64,000 nt of DNA from Lanius collurio (GCA_020086605.1 JACBWW010000003.1:52764334-52828333); one strand, 5' to 3'. Shown: positions 11,923-25,710, counted from the first letter of the stretch. Numbers and translations: made by a program. Notes: a model not told the origin generated them from the sequence alone.

Positions 11923-13863
11923 AGGGAGGCAGAGGGAAAGTCTGGAAGGGAAGAGTGGGAGTCTGACTTTTTCCATTAGACTATTCCACAAAAGCTAGTT
12001 GTACAGTCATATACTGAAACAGATGAGGGAATTAAAATCTTTGAGGGTGGGAAGGATGTAGAGATGAAATAGGGGTAGTGGGGAGAAACGAGGCAAGCAG
12101 CTGGGACTTGGAACCTCAAACTGGCTCCACTTCTGTAGCATTTATAATGGGGAACTACACATGAAGCCCATATTTACTTCAGCATCTTTAATCAGAAGAG
12201 GACTCCAGACACACTTGCTAAAGGTCTGAAACACCCAAAATGAAGCTTCAAGTCAGACACCCAAGCTTCAAAGAGAAGCAGCAGTTCCAGCAGCTCCCAG
12301 TACCCGTGCCCTGCGCACTGTTTTTGCCTGTCTCTAGGCACAGCCCATGGACCTACGCTGGCCCAGGGGGCTGCACATCTCTGTTCCCCTGAGATCTGAG
12401 TCACTGTGCTGCACCCAGGCACTGAATTTTGGGCTATAACAATTCTGAAGCTGGAGATGTGCAAAAAAGATGGCCCCCTAAACTTTCCTACAATTACCAT
12501 AATTGGACCCCCTCACTTATTTAATTGTGTTTTGCTTGTACTATGGCTAAGGAAGATGACAACAAGAACAGCAAGAGGAAAGGTTAGAAAATGCTGTATC
12601 TGCTACTCATTTTTTCCACTTCCCATCAGCTCCACTGAGGCCCCTCTCAGCCACTGCTTTTTGGGAAAGGTGCCATCCTGTACAGCATTTTTCCTCCTGG
12701 TGGGAACAGCTTTGGGTAGATTACAGAAGTACTGCTGGGCAAAGCACATCTTTTTGATTAAAAATTTGTAAGGTACGTTCCCACCACTTAGCAGAATTTG
12801 TTTAAATCTCAGCATTTCAGTCTGAGTTCAACCTGTGCTGTTTAAAAGGATTTTGTTTGAATGAGATGTGTAAGTCAAGAATCTTGAGTTCCATTCCATT
12901 TTCTATTCTGACTTTGATGTGTACCTTTGGGCAACGCATTTACTCTCTCTGTGTCAGGTTCCCCCATCTGCAAATTAGAGATTTTCATAATCATCTTAAT
13001 AATCCGTTAAGCACATTGAAATTTTTGAATAAGCTGTGCAAGGTATAAAGGTTAATATTGTTTTCAAAAGCCAAAGCAACCCTTCTTATGTCACTTCTAC
13101 AAAAATACTGCATCTTATGTTTAAAAAATACAACTGCCAAGTATATGTTAGTGCAGTAAATGTTCAGCACATGTTTGCTTCTACTGACGCACACTATTAG
13201 AAAGATTGCTTGAGACAAATTGAGATATTATAGAACAACCCTATTATGAAGCTAGACCACAAAAAAGCTCTTTTTAATTTAAACTAGATCATCAATAGAA
13301 CAAGGAAGAGATGGATGAGAATGAGAAAGTTGGTTGTAATTATTTCTCTGAAGATCTGGAACATTATCTGACAGGATTTTAATTCTTGAGTCTCTATCAA
13401 AAGACTGGCAGCACTCCAAGGTCTTCAAGACATTTTGGTCCTTAAGGGTAGCAGGATAACTGAGTAAGAGGCCTTTACTTGCTATTACTTGCTAGCCTTG
13501 TGCTAGTCTGCCTTCAACTTCTTTGCCTAGAGTACTTGAGTGAATTCACATTTCCCAAGAGAAACACAACTTTATGTCCAAAAAAGTAAATTACTATATA
13601 CAATTATCACAAATGTACTTCAAACGCAGAAAGATACTAAGGTGCAAGCAAAGTACCTCAAATAGGTAGAGCTTTAAACTCAGACAAGGTGGGTGGCTGA
13701 ACATGTGAAAATCTTGATGAAGCAAACTCTCCAGAAGAGAGGAACTATGGGTAAATAATTTCATTGCCAAAACCATTGCTTCAGAAAGTATAAAAGTTCA
13801 GGGATGCTCCCAAAGAGCCAAGAAAGTCCCCCAAAAGTCCAAGAAACCTGAGACTCCAAAGAA

Positions 13864-13999
13864 GTAAAACAACAACGAAAACAAAACAAACCCCCCCACT
13901 ACCACCAGAAAAAACAACAAACAAACAAAAAAACAAAACAAAAAAAACCCCACAATCAAACAAAATAAGAAAACCCAAAAAATGAAGCCAAAACCAAAA
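13864..13999. repeat. A-rich (CAAA-type) low-complexity block
   Basis: This is a stretch of A and C with little else: aaacaacaacgaaaac, a C7 run, then irregular caaa/caaaa units to about 13999. It gives open frames of low-complexity residues on the minus strand that should not be taken for genes. Confidence 0.85.
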
Positions 14000-16175
14000 A
14001 GTAGCTTTGAAGTAACTGTCAACAACAGCGAAGTTAAGTGAGGAAGATGTGCACTAAAATTAAAAGTTGTTATCTGAAATGTTTTAGCCTAAACTGCTTA
14101 AAGACAAAATTAAGGAAATATGAAAATAAAACTCCAGAATAGTGGAGGTTTGAACTCCCTACTTCAGGTAATGTATGCTTTGACAGAGTAACCTTCATAG
14201 CTGAATTCAAGCAAAAACTAGCTAAGTATTTCAGCAGGTAGTACAAGTCATCTAACCTTGAATAAACAAGCATTAAAATGCTTTAATTTGCCAGCTGCTT
14301 TGCCATTTATACCAACATAAGATATCACTGAATGTAACGTGACTGCTAACTAAAAGCAGCTATCAAATATTAAAAAAAATGGACACATACAAAAACCTCC
14401 AGACAACCCACTGGGCTAATTTCCTAAACTTTCTCTGCTTCAAACCAAGCTAAGCACCTTAAGTTCCTCAAAAAGACCAGGTGAGCTTGAAAAATCTACC
14501 AGGAAAGTCTGTTTTTAATTTTAGGCTGGTACTTCTCTTGTTCACTTCTCATTCCCTTTACTGCTGCAAGGACCAACGCAAAAGCCTGTCTTGCACTAGA
14601 CATTTAACACCAGAATGGAAAGTCATTTGGATAGATCACAAATCACAGGTTTACATCTTATGTAGTAACTGCTCTGTGCCACTGTCCTGACTCAAGATAA
14701 AAAATAAGAACTGTACAAATTAACTTTCCATTTCCAGAATTGTACTGTGTCACTAGGAGCAGCCCTTGCTAGGATCCAGGGTGCCAGGGAAGTCCCAGCC
14801 CATTATACAGGAGCAAATCCAAAGAAACAACCAAGGGCAATGCTGTCAGATCACCTTCTGTATTCTCAGCACAGTCCTCCTTTTCACCATAAAGTGACAG
14901 AGCTCATGAGGAATCAAATCACTGCCATCTCCTACATTCAGTGTTCACCCTCTCCTCAAATGGGAAAAGCTTTGTGATCTTTGACCAAGGAAAGAAAAAG
15001 ACTTACACAACACTTGCAGAGTAAAGCAGACTGAATATCTCAGCAGGAATTCTTCACTTCATTAATTCCAATGTGCCAAGTAACAACTTTACCGGACAAA
15101 ATTATTGACTAAGTATTACTTGTGGCCTTTGTAAATTCCCCAGCAGTGTTCAACCCTATACCTGCTCTTTCTTGATCACTTTCTCTAAAAGTTATCAGAT
15201 CCCTCAGAACATCCATGTACGCTCAAGTAGAGAAAGTGGAAAATTTCTGCCAACTTAGGCAACATAGGGATCACTAGAAATATAGATCCAGTAACTTCAG
15301 CCTTACATGGCCACGGAGGGAGGGGGAGCAGGAGGTAAAAAAAAAAAAGGAAAGAGGCCACAAGCATCAGAATCCTGGCAGACCACAGCTTGATACCAAA
15401 GTAAAGTGTTTTACCCCAAAAACCTATTAATGAATACAACCCATCTTCTGCATGCAAAAATTATTGCATTATTTTATGTTTCTCGTTATTTTGGTCAGAT
15501 TAATAATAAACCAATGGTACTGTGCTGCATAAGATTTAAATACCACCATATTTTAGATCATACTGCTAGGAAGTCATGCCAACTTTGTTATCAAAAGCGT
15601 ATTTTCAGGGCAAAGTGGTACAAAAAGTAATTCCTAGTCAAAGTTATGAGAAGATAATTTTAGAAACTCTTAAAACAATTTCTGACATCATGAATGCTGG
15701 CTGTCATGACAATCAGTGGAATTTTTGCCAGTTTCACGGAGCCTTTATTATTTTACTTTCAAATTCATCCTGCTACCAAAGCAAAAGAAATGCTATTTCT
15801 TTTTTATTAAAATAATTTATGTAATTATTTAAGGAATATTTAACAAAACCAAATTCTTTTACAGATCTATTTGCCTGAATTTTTTGAGTGTCCATATTTT
15901 CTTGAAGAAACACACTCTTCTGAAAAATTTATACATTTCAAGCACTGCAAGTATATGTGGATTACAGACTGAATTTAGTCCTTGAATCTAATGCTTCAGT
16001 TTCACCATGCATTTTTTCCTTCAGCAAAAGAACATGAAGGGTAAAGTGTTAACCCCATTAAAAGTCAAGGCAAAGCTTCCATGGACTATAATGAGACTGG
16101 GATTTCACCCAAGGTGTTAAACTGTGGTTTGGGAAAGCGAATAAAAGCACATCCATTATTGTAACAAGTACTTAC

Positions 16176-16325
16176 CTGCTAGCCAGACTGAGCAACTCAT
16201 GTCTATCGGCTACTGCGGATTTCTTTTCCAGTTCCCACAACATCACATTGATCAGGTATGAATTCTTAATTACAATAGGCACTTCTTCAAACATGTTTTC
16301 ATATGCAATATTTGCTTTTTTCAAG
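16176..16325 (-). CDS. EIF3H: EIF3H exon 5
   Basis: This 150-nt exon completes an Ala codon and encodes 49 residues plus two bases of a Ser codon. It runs from [20 protein letters not shown] through a segment ending [19 protein letters not shown], matching human residues 187-235. This is the region following the MPN domain, where the family has helices that pack against other eIF3 subunits. The acceptor is TTTTTTCACAG and the donor is the strong GTAAGT. From memory of the human protein, the main changes are conservative (for example AYEN for TFEY and Arg for Lys in ADRHE). Confidence 0.95.
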
Positions 16326-17725
16326 CTGTGAAAAAAGTTATGGAATATTTACTAATACAAACAGTAAGTCTCCTATTCTCTTTGCTCCAACAATCAACAA
16401 TTTTGTAGAAAGTCTTGATTTTCATAGTTCCACAATTAAACAAGAGTCGAGTTTTGTTAAGAAAGCATTTGCATGGCAAAATCTCACGTTTAAAAGATTA
16501 GGAAAAGCTGCTCTAGGAAAAAGTCTCAGAAGACAAACAGCTGCCTTGCTTGCTAATAGATTACCTACATGAAAAAGCCTCCAGCAAGAGACTACTGACA
16601 GGATTAACTCTGCCTCTTCCAAAATAGTTTACTGATTTCCCTGCCATCAGCATTTCTTAAACAGAACTAAACAGTTAGTTAGCACACGATGCTAAAATAT
16701 CTTTAAAATAGTAACTACTACAATGAAAAACAATTTTCCCAATAGCTGAATAATTAAAATTTTTACTAACCAAAAAATAAGATTCACAAAATAATGTATG
16801 TTTTAGAATAATTAAATTCTATGGTGAATATCAAAAGACAAATTTTCATCGGGCATTTTGTTACAATATACACATAAAAAACTACTGCTATCGCTTTATA
16901 ATAAAGTAAATAAAGTAGACAGTAATACCCTTCATAAAATCTGGTAATAAAAGCATGATCTAGAAGTTTCTAAGGAAATAGAGCTTTATATTCATAATGG
17001 ATTTTCGAACAAAAACTTTTGCTTTTTGCCTCCCCCACAAACCCCTCCTCCATTTTTTTTTGACTGACCACAGGTTTGTTTATTCATCATTAGAGTTTCA
17101 GACATCAAGAAATGAAATTATTACATTTTTTCTCAACAAAGTGATTTTAACAAGTGCTTGTGCTTTTGCTGTTGAACACCAAGCATTTGGAGGCAAAGGA
17201 TGACAGCTAAGGCCTACATCTGTATCACGTAGCTAATCTTTTGAAACTGAGTAATTAATTATCCTATTTTACTCCAGAAGATTGTGTCCACATCGTGGAG
17301 TTAATCTGGAATAAATACACAGGGACAGCAATTCCAAAATTCCTGTTCTATTTTCATTCTGAAAAAGAAAAAAAAGCTTAAAGACAGACCAGCTACGTCC
17401 CTTCCTCCATTTCATTTTTTTTCTACTTTTGGCTCTGTTCCAACATCCAGCTATCCACTCCATGGTCCTTGCAGCACACTCACTCATTAGCCCTAAGCCC
17501 AGTTTAGGTTCTACCACTAACAGAGATGCCCAGACAGCCTTTCAAGCCTTCTCAGCCCACTGTGCCACTGCATGCCTATCAATGTCCATTTAGGTCCATT
17601 TTCCCCAGCACACACTATTTGTTACATGAGATTTTAAAATACAGCGTTCCATAATCCCAGGTACTGTTCTGCATCCCAAATAATTCAGCAAACCCTATGA
17701 GAAACCATTCTTTGAAGTTACTTAC
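16326..17725 (-). other. EIF3H: EIF3H intron 4
   Basis: This is 1.4 kb of AT-rich intron between the GTAAGT donor of exon 4 and the TTCACAG acceptor of exon 5. I see no repeats or other genes in it. Confidence 0.85.
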
Positions 17726-17825
17726 GCTTCTGGAGAGAAGTCTTTTTCTTTGCAAACTTCCATCAGTTTGGGAGTCAGTCTATATGCCTTCAGTGACAAA
17801 GACCCTTGGGCAGTCTTAATGGGAT
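17726..17825 (-). CDS. EIF3H: EIF3H exon 4
   Basis: This 100-nt exon completes an Asp codon and encodes [20 protein letters not shown] and then [12 protein letters not shown] plus two bases of an Ala codon (human residues 153-186). It holds the last strands of the MPN domain, including the DP..T.QG.L..KAYRLT pattern conserved among MPN proteins of the eIF3h type. The acceptor is TTAATAATAG and the donor GTAAGT. The residues appear identical to human as I remember it. Confidence 0.95.
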
Positions 17826-19325
17826 CTATTATTAAAAATGGAAGGAAGCTTATTATTACCAAATCCAGACTGTCTTTATCTTTTTAAATATGTGAATGAC
17901 TTAAACAGGAGGAAAATTACTAAGAACTCCTAGTGAAAAAAAAATTAAGGCAACTAACACGGAAAAGACACTATGGCAGAGGTAGCCCTATTGTACTGCT
18001 TTGTAAAATACATTCAACAATATACAGTGAAGCCAATTACTAAACTTAACTTAGAGGACTTGAGGGGAATCTACACCCATTCTACTCATATTATTTCCCC
18101 ATTAAAGGTCCAATTCACTTTTTTTTTTTCATATGAATTATCCACAGAACTTATGTAAGAGTGATCTCATTTAAATAAAGAGTCTCCTTTCCAGTCATTC
18201 TGCAGTAAATTAAAATATTCATTAAACATCATTTTACACCAAAAAAAGAGTAATTTTAGAGTAGCAATAAGCTAATTCAGATCAAGTTGCCATGCTGCTT
18301 CGTGCATGACAATGTAACTGGTATATACAAAGATTCGTTCTGCCTTGACATACTCTGCTGAATTTAGGGGGAAATTTTCTAAACAAACTGTTACATTCCT
18401 TGGACAAAGAAGCTTAACACTTGCAGCATGATAACGGCTGAAGCATGCCAACACGAGAATAAAAGCTGTGTTAACATTCATGTTGTCTGAAACTTAACAC
18501 AGTAAAACTTTTAGCAATCGGTGATAAAATGAAAACCAAAATAGACTGAAACAAGTGGAAAATTCATCAAGGTCTGATGATGCAATGTTTCCAGCCAATA
18601 TAAGTATACTTTAACAACTTGTTCTTTACTGTAATCCAATTGTTAACATACTGAAACAATTTTGGGGCAGCTCATAAGATTGATCGTATTCATTAGTATT
18701 TTTTCTGACAGATACTCAGGACGTTACATTTACTTCTCAGCTGGAAACTATATGCAAGTCTGCCAGATATGGCAAACTGTGAGTGTTTGGGGAGGGGGAG
18801 GCTATAAAGCTGTTAAATTGCCTACGGTTCTGATACAGCACAGAACATCTGGTCTGGAGAGCTTGAGGAAACACCATTAAATAGGCAGAAAAGAAAAAAA
18901 TCTTTGTGCTAAGAAACAGTCCAGGTTTTGTATGCTTCTGTCAGAGGTATAAAAAAACTTGGCAACTCGTGTGATGATTGGTCAGTCACGTACAGAGCCA
19001 GACACGCTAGCAAGCGGGGTTTGTTAGACATCTGGTCGGGTTCCACCAGCCCCTTCCACGAGGGAGGGGAGATGAAGGAATAAAAATGAAGCAGCTACTC
19101 CAGCATTCCAAAACGTACACATCAGGGCTCTGATAGCAAGAAAAATAAACAGAAAGAAGGAAACCCTGTCTAGACTTAGCTGCTGCTGAGGCTGCCGTAG
19201 ACACAGGGTTGGTATTTACTCGAAAAGGCCTGCCAGGCTACTCTTACAGGCAAAAGACAGAATACAAAAATAGTAGTAATAATATTAAGAGGGGAAAAGA
19301 GTAATAAAAGAAACCTCGTACTAAC
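17826..19325 (-). other. EIF3H: EIF3H intron 3
   Basis: This is 1.5 kb of intron. The part next to exon 3 (about 18960-19325) holds around ten CpG dinucleotides in 360 bp, clearly more than the surrounding introns. A TATA-like TATAAAAAAA at 18948-18957 and an ATTGG at 18977-18981 lie just beside it. No exon or known repeat is recognisable. Confidence 0.8.
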
Positions 19326-19493
19326 CGTAAATGAGAACTACAGACTCTTCAATTGCGTGCTGGTAACTGAACTGGGAGTCCAGGAGGGCACGAGTGACAA
19401 AAGAGCCATAGTACGTGGACTGGTACCAGCCAACATGAAGATGATCAATGTTTACATGGCGAAGGCTTCGCATCATTTCCATCTGGTATTGAA
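19326..19493 (-). CDS. EIF3H: EIF3H exon 3, MPN domain core
   Basis: This 168-nt exon completes a Val codon and encodes 55 residues ([55 protein letters not shown]) plus the first base of an Asp codon; human residues 97-153. It is the centre of the MPN domain. Active JAMM metalloproteases such as Rpn11 carry H-S-H after GWY. Here the three residues are Gln-Ser-Thr (codons at 19414-19422), so the zinc ligands are absent and the domain is a non-catalytic scaffold, as known for eIF3h. The acceptor is TTTAATCTAG and the donor GTTAGT. This is the most upstream exon I can find in the window. Confidence 0.97.
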
Positions 19494-22400
19494 CTAGATT
19501 AAACAAAAAGTATGTTTAAAAAGCAAACTTACACAATCTGTTCTATTTAAAGAGAAAGCCTGATATTAAATGAATAAATTGTATTTTATTTTTATTTTTC
19601 CAACTGCTTAGAAATTTATTTACTCACTGGACTGTCATCATTAAAATCCAGTTTCCTCAGAGAATGAGAGTAAGACCAGCCTGAGTAAGCAGACTTTTTT
19701 CAGCTGCAGTTAATTGCTAAAGTGATCAACAAACTGTTGCACACCATGTACAGTGTGCATTACCTTCCTCATTCATAAAAAAAAAATCTGATACTGAGTT
19801 TCATTAAGCAGTAACATTTTACCATTTAGTAACAAAGACTTATGTGATTTAAGCTGCAATGCTGTCTGGAATTAGGTAACTTTTGGAATCAAAAGGAGAA
19901 TTATTAAATGAGTATATGCAATAAATTATAAATTCTGTCTTTTTTACAACATAAAACTACACTTTCGGTATTAGAGTTTGGGGAACCAGCTATAGTTGTT
20001 AAATAGTTTTGATTGCATTTTTCTTCCAATTTCCAACACTGTTTCTTCATTTTAGGCGTATATAAATGCAAAGGATCCCTGCATGTACATATTATTGTAT
20101 ATAATACACATATATCTATACACTGCAAGTTACCTTAAACAAGTAGAGAACTTTTTTTTGTAAGGCTTTTTACACCAACAGCTGCAATGTTTCATTGTAA
20201 CTGCACATAAATTCTATTTCTATTAAATGCTTCATTCAAACAGATCACCTTCATGAAGCAGGGTCCTATTCAGGAATACTTCACATACTCCCATTGAACA
20301 GAACGACACACTGTCACTTATCAGAACATTTAAACAGACAGACACTGTACCTTTTGGTTAAATTTAAAGAAAGATAATTCAGCGTGATTATCAGATGAAC
20401 CAACACTGGGAGCCAAATGACAGGAAATCAAATGCAACAACACTACACAATCCTTAAGTTTTGTCTGCAGCTGCAAAAATTACAAAGATAACACACACAC
20501 ACAGAGAATGCATTCATTTTGGGGATTTTTTTCCAAGGCTTCTCCTTGTACAGATGAAAATATGATACTCATTATAAAAAGAAAGCAACACAAATTAATT
20601 AGACACAGAATGTCCTACATTTTCAGACCCCACTTCATATCCTTGCAAAAGGGGGGGGTGGAAATCCAAACATATTGTTTAAAGATATGAGGAGACATTC
20701 TTCAAGACTGGACAAATATTTTTCCAACTTATCACTCACCCCTGCAGCACAAACTACATTGTGCAGTCTTGTGGCCCTTCTCATTAAATTGCTGCATCTG
20801 ACTGACTGTATTTTTGAATACAGAATATAGAATATTTCCGTAAGTATACATGTATACTTACAGAAACCCTTGCAGACTTCTTCTATCATTATATGCTGGT
20901 GATTGCATTCTATTTCATAGTATCTTAATAGAAATTACTTGAAATTTGTGTTTCATCCAGGGCACTACAATAATACAGCACCCCAAAACTAATACAGCAA
21001 AACCACTCAGGCTTCATTCTGAAATCCCCCAACACTCAACCAGTAAAGGAGAAGGCTGCACTCTGTGCCTGTCTCCACACCAAGGCAAATCTGGAGATGC
21101 CGTTACACTCTTCAGGGCAGAAGAGCACAAAATCAAACAGCTATTTCCAAGTCAGAATGAAAACCTTCCCCCTTGCCAGACCAAAGCAAGCTCATTGTAC
21201 TACTTCCAGAAACAGAGGCCAGGCTAAAGCTCCTTACCCAGAGCCCAATGCTTCAGCATCTCAGTGTTTGTCTCAAACGACAAGCTAAGATCTAGTTTGT
21301 CAAAGAAGCTCAGTTTAACTGAAAAGGTTTTGGTTGATTTTTTGGAGGGTGAAGATGGTAAGTTTCTACATTTTGTAATTAAAACAAGAACACAGTCCTC
21401 CTCCTGAACAAACTAAAAGACTCCTGCTATAACCATGATTGTGATCTGAAAAAAGTGTATGGTCCAGTTATCAAATGTAGCTAGAATAAAGTTCTTTTGG
21501 TTAAAAGAAGCTTTTCAAAAGTGTATCTGTGTGGAAAGCAAGTATGACCTGTTTTCACGTTACTTGCTACAACATGCTTAAAAATGAAATTATAGTTAGA
21601 TCCTTTGTAGCCAGATGAAGTCATGAAGAGGAAAAACTAGAAAGGATTTTCAAAAGCAGCTGAAATGGATAAAGCATTTTGTGATAATTAAATTAAATTA
21701 AATGTTGCCTTTTAGATAGCTGAACTAGACTGCTCCTTGCAGTGGTAATTCTCTTGTTATGGTGGACACTATGAAAGCAGAGGTGGTCATGTAATGATGG
21801 GGAAAAGATACTTAGACATAGATTCCTATGAAATCATGTGGCTGATACATCCAGACAATTTCCCCCTTGAGAAGTGTAATAATCAAGAGCAGGAAAACAT
21901 CCAGATCTTTTACAAAGTTGAATGCAGGCATATCATGCTCTTAAAAGTGTTCATCTGAGAGCTAACCAGTAACAAAGTTTCAGGACAAGTTCTTTTCTTA
22001 AACACAGTACACCCAGCAACATGTAACTAAACACGATGAAAGAGATCCTGTCCAGAAGAAAAAGGACTCACTGAAAACCATCCAGATTTCATGTCAGCAA
22101 TTCCTCCCCTCATGACTGTTAGCAGTTAGATGATAATGAAGGCAATAGTGGAAAAAATGTCAAAGAACCAATAAAGCATCAATAGCTAACATCTTTGCCT
22201 TGGGAAAACAACTGCAGAAATTAAAACATGATGCAGTCCCCACCAGGGAGAAATGGAAACTCTTTTAACCAAACATATATATTTTATAACATGTATTAGT
22301 AGCTAGATAGCTCCAACAAGCTGCCAACTTGCACAAATGGATAACAGCCCCCAAGTCACTTTTGTTGATACCGTTACCACTGTTTCTTTATATCGTTTGC

Positions 22401-23273
22401 CCGATCTACAGAACATCCTCTTTTTACCTAGAAGCTTAGCACGGAGAGGGCAAGAGTTTTCTCCTCGTATTTAGTACTCAATCTGCTAGCATTTGGGACA
22501 GCTGTGCACTTTTCTAAAGAATTCACTACTCCATGTCACAGTCCTTCTCAAGCCACTCTGCAAAGTTGAGACTAAAAGAACCACTGAGAGTGCCCAGAAC
22601 TGAGGTGAGCAAAGAAAAGGGCAGGGAAACAGCCAGACCAGGATGCTCCCTCCTTCTCCCTCACATTTAACACAGTGTACCTACATTTTAAAACAAATTA
22701 TTTGTTATGGGGTGTTCTTATGATGAGGAAAAGCCTATAGCCGTGTTTGCCCTTCTCAGTGGTGCTGCTTGCACTGAGAACATGCAACCTCTGTCTCCTG
22801 AGCTCCTTTCTGAGGTAGATTTTTATTAACAAAAGATTCTCTCTTCTATTATTAAAAAACTCCCTCCTTCCACTAAAATTGTGATTTTTTCGTTAGTCTG
22901 CAAGAAAATGGGGGGAGATTAAGGAAGCTAGAAAGCGTTACCATAATTTGTCTGAAGCAAATAAAGTGCAAAACTATGCAATATGAGTGTTTTGTTTGAA
23001 AATTATTGATTTGTGTGAATTTGTATTACCAAAATGCCTCGACTGAAAAATCTTGACAGTAAAGCTTATTACAGTAGATTGGTATTTTTTCCCCTAAATG
23101 CAATTTTAAAAATATTGTAAATGATTAAAGAAAATACTAGAGTAACATGAAGACATTTTCATTTTCTAGAAAGTACTGCCAAAGTTAGAAACTATATCTG
23201 GGCTTTAACATATAGAAGATATACACCCCACCTTACCAAAAAAAAAAAAAAATATAAAATTTTTATTTATATG
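19494..23273 (-). other. EIF3H: EIF3H intron before exon 3, proximal part
   Basis: This is intron sequence with no supported exon. It contains an (AC)6 run at 20491-20503, a perfect 22-bp palindrome at 20840-20861 and no recognisable interspersed repeat. A search by eye for the preceding exon (the N-terminal MPN part of eIF3h) was negative. Confidence 0.75.
20840..20861. repeat. 22-bp perfect palindrome
   Basis: GTAAGTATACA is followed directly by its exact reverse complement TGTATACTTAC. Both strands therefore read GTAAGTATAC from the outside in, which contains the ideal splice-donor core GTAAGT. Flanking bases c and a do not extend the symmetry. Confidence 0.9.
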
Positions 23274-23735
23274 ATATATAATATATATTATATATAATAC
23301 ACCAGNNNNNNNNNNNNNNNNNNNNNNNNNNNNNNNNNNNNNNNNNNNNNNNNNNNNNNNNNNNNNNNNNNNNNNNNNNNNNNNNNNNNNNNNNNNNNNN
23401 NNNNNNNNNNNNNNNNNNNNNNNNNNNNNNNNNNNNNNNNNNNNNNNNNNNNNNNNNNNNNNNNNNNNNNNNNNNNNNNNNNNNNNNNNNNNNNNNNNNN
23501 NNNNNNNNNNNNNNNNNNNNNNNNNNNNNNNNNNNNNNNNNNNNNNNNNNNNNNNNNNNNNNNNNNNNNNNNNNNNNNNNNNNNNNNNNNNNNNNNNNNN
23601 NNNNNNNNNNNNNNNNNNNNNNNNNNNNNNNNNNNNNNNNNNNNNNNNNNNNNNNNNNNNNNNNNNNNNNNNNNNNNNNNNNNNNNNNNNNNNNNNNNNN
23701 NNTATATATAATATACATTATATATAATACACCAG
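23274..23735. other. Assembly gap (397 N) with near-identical flanks
   Basis: Positions 23306-23702 are N. The 32 bases before the gap (23274-23305) and the last 32 bases of the right flank (23704-23735) are the same except for one base; both end in ttatatataatacaccag. The two contig ends may therefore overlap rather than be separated, or they may be two units of a tandem repeat. An open frame spanning the N run is meaningless. Confidence 0.9.
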
Positions 23736-25620
23736 ATACAAGGCCAAGAACTTAACCCTGGGGCAATTCAGCCATGTTTTCTATACCTTAAAATACCCTT
23801 GGTCAATAATTTCCCTATTTGATAACCGAATTCCAGAATAGAACAAATCAACTGAGGCACTGAAGAAAGGCCCATCATTATTCTAAAATTCAAACCAACC
23901 TAAGACCCTAGAGCACAAAAACAACTGGCAAATGATGTACTTTTATTTATTACTAAATGGTTTCTTTACCAACAAAAATTCATTAGAATTCACCTCTCAG
24001 GGGTCACATATGCATGTACACGTTGCTGAAATGTAGTCCTTGTTACCATCAGAGGAGATGAATTTCAGCCTGGCCACATTCAGACTATCAGCAAATACTG
24101 TGACATAAAACCCTGATCAGTGGTGGCCTAGAGGCAATGTTTGATGACATCTCATCTGCTCAAGGCCTTATTTCCAGAAGATAATTTAAGTTGATACAGA
24201 ACTGTGTATTAAGAAACGTGATTTTAAGAGTAGCAATCCCCATTCCTCCAAAAAGGCCAAGCCCCACTGCAGTGGGAGGACCTTGTGCCAGTGTGAGGTG
24301 CCACAGACTGACTGGTTTTACGCTGCTCCTCACCCACCTCGCTGCAGCGGACCCCAGGCAAAGGCGGTAACAACCACCTCCATGCTACAAACCACCAACA
24401 CCTGTGCAGCCTTCGGCCTGCCCTTCACAGCTAAGTGTTTGTCTCGACTCATGGTTCCCAAATTTGTCCTTTAACTGTGCTCTAACAGCAGAAGTTGTAT
24501 GTGCCTTCGGGAGGGCAGGTCACTGGTTCAAAAACAAGGTGGACCTTTACTACTCCCTCACCTTCTACAGCCTCCTCACAAAGACTCTCTGGAGGAGAAT
24601 GAATCTGAGGATGCATATTGTTTCCCTGAAAAATGCTGAGCACCCAGAAGACAGATGAAATAAAACTCCCTAAAATTTACTCAAGATTAGGCATTCTGTC
24701 CAAGGGATACAAGTCCCTCAGAAGAGACAGCATCCAGTTTTCATGCTAACACTTCTCTGAATTTAACTGGCAACATGAACATGGCAAATTTTGGTTAATC
24801 TGGTCAAATTATACTGAAAAACAGCCAACATATTCCTTTTATAGCACCGCTGCTAATGTGGACAGTATTTTTAATGCAACAATTTGTCTGTTTTGAAGTG
24901 CTACCATGTGGTAGCATGAGTACTGAACAAGTGCTATACACTTCGTAGCACAAAAAATTTGGGGTTTTCTATACATATTAACTTTGCCAAACCACATGTA
25001 TGCTTCAGACAGTATCTTCAATGACTAAACCAAGTTAGCAGATGCTAGTTCAAGGAACCAGCGTATGCATTTGAAAAGAAGGAAAATTGATTTATTTAAT
25101 TTAATTTAGCAGAGAATTATGGAGACAACAGATTAATTCATTTCCCTCCACACACACAATCTCAATTAATTGTCTGAAAAACTATGAATCACAATAACTG
25201 CATCTATTGATAACAATTCCAATTGTGAAGATACAAATATAAGGAATACCACAACCAACTTGTTCTGGTTAGAAAACATGAATAAAAAGAATGAGCAAAG
25301 AGAAACAAGAATTCAGAATTAATTCCAGTAAAGACAATGTTTTATCTGAAAAAGCCTTTAGACACTGTTGAAATACATTTCTCTGTCTAAAGTTTGTACC
25401 ATATATGCATACAAATGTTTACAGATTTTTATCTATATCCAACCACTTCACACATACACACTTCTCCCAAGACAAATGCACAAGCTCACTAGCTCAACAA
25501 TTCTCCTATTCACAGAGAAAAAAAAATAAAAGTAAATATTGCCTTCCTCAATAATATTAATTTCCTCCTCTGAAATATCAAGTCAGGGTTACAACACAGT
25601 GCTCTATTTTATGCACCTTT

Positions 25621-25710
25621 GCTATACTGGACTGAAAGCACCTGATCTCCTCTAAACTTGGAAGCTGAGCAGACCAGGATCTGTAGGTAGCTGGACAGAG
25701 GAAAAAAAAA
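25621..25710 (+). pseudogene. 5S rRNA-derived retrosequence or SINE head
   Basis: From 25621 to 25672 the sequence aligns without gaps to bases 8-59 of vertebrate 5S rRNA as I know it, with 39 of 52 identical. This includes cctgatctcctct and ggaagctgagcag, which covers the box A region of the internal promoter. The box C part (gtagctggacagagg) is recognisable only weakly. An A10 run at 25701-25710 follows, as expected for a retroposed copy. It could be a dispersed 5S pseudogene or the head of a 5S-derived SINE. It is too diverged to be a functional 5S gene. Confidence 0.6.

Larger units (their letters stand above)
8031..16175 (-). other. EIF3H: EIF3H intron 5
   Basis: This intron of about 8.1 kb contains no second gene that I can support. 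It holds an inverted repeat at 8603-8668, a perfect palindrome at 11247-11271, a 28-base T run at 11895-11922 and an A-rich simple-sequence block at 13864-13999. Somewhat GC-richer patches at about 12200-12480 and 14740-14970 have no recognisable identity. Confidence 0.85.
2240..19493 (-). other. EIF3H: EIF3H transcript, exons 3-8 with 3'UTR (5' part outside)
   Basis: This is the 3' portion of the gene for eIF3h, a cytoplasmic subunit of the 13-subunit eIF3 complex that binds the 40S ribosome and helps recruit mRNA. Six exons splice in frame with junction phases 1,2,2,0,1 between exons 3-8. They give about 256 residues that match human eIF3h residues 97-352 without a gap or stop. The reading frame enters exon 3 in phase 1, so at least one more coding exon lies upstream. 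The first 96 residues (low-complexity N terminus and start of the MPN domain) are missing from the window. The C-terminal part, which contributes to the eIF3 helical bundle, is complete. In human, EIF3H lies between TRPS1 and UTP23/RAD21. The upstream intron is over 44 kb here, and the human gene is also very long. Nothing suggests a pseudogene: introns and frame are intact. Confidence 0.95.
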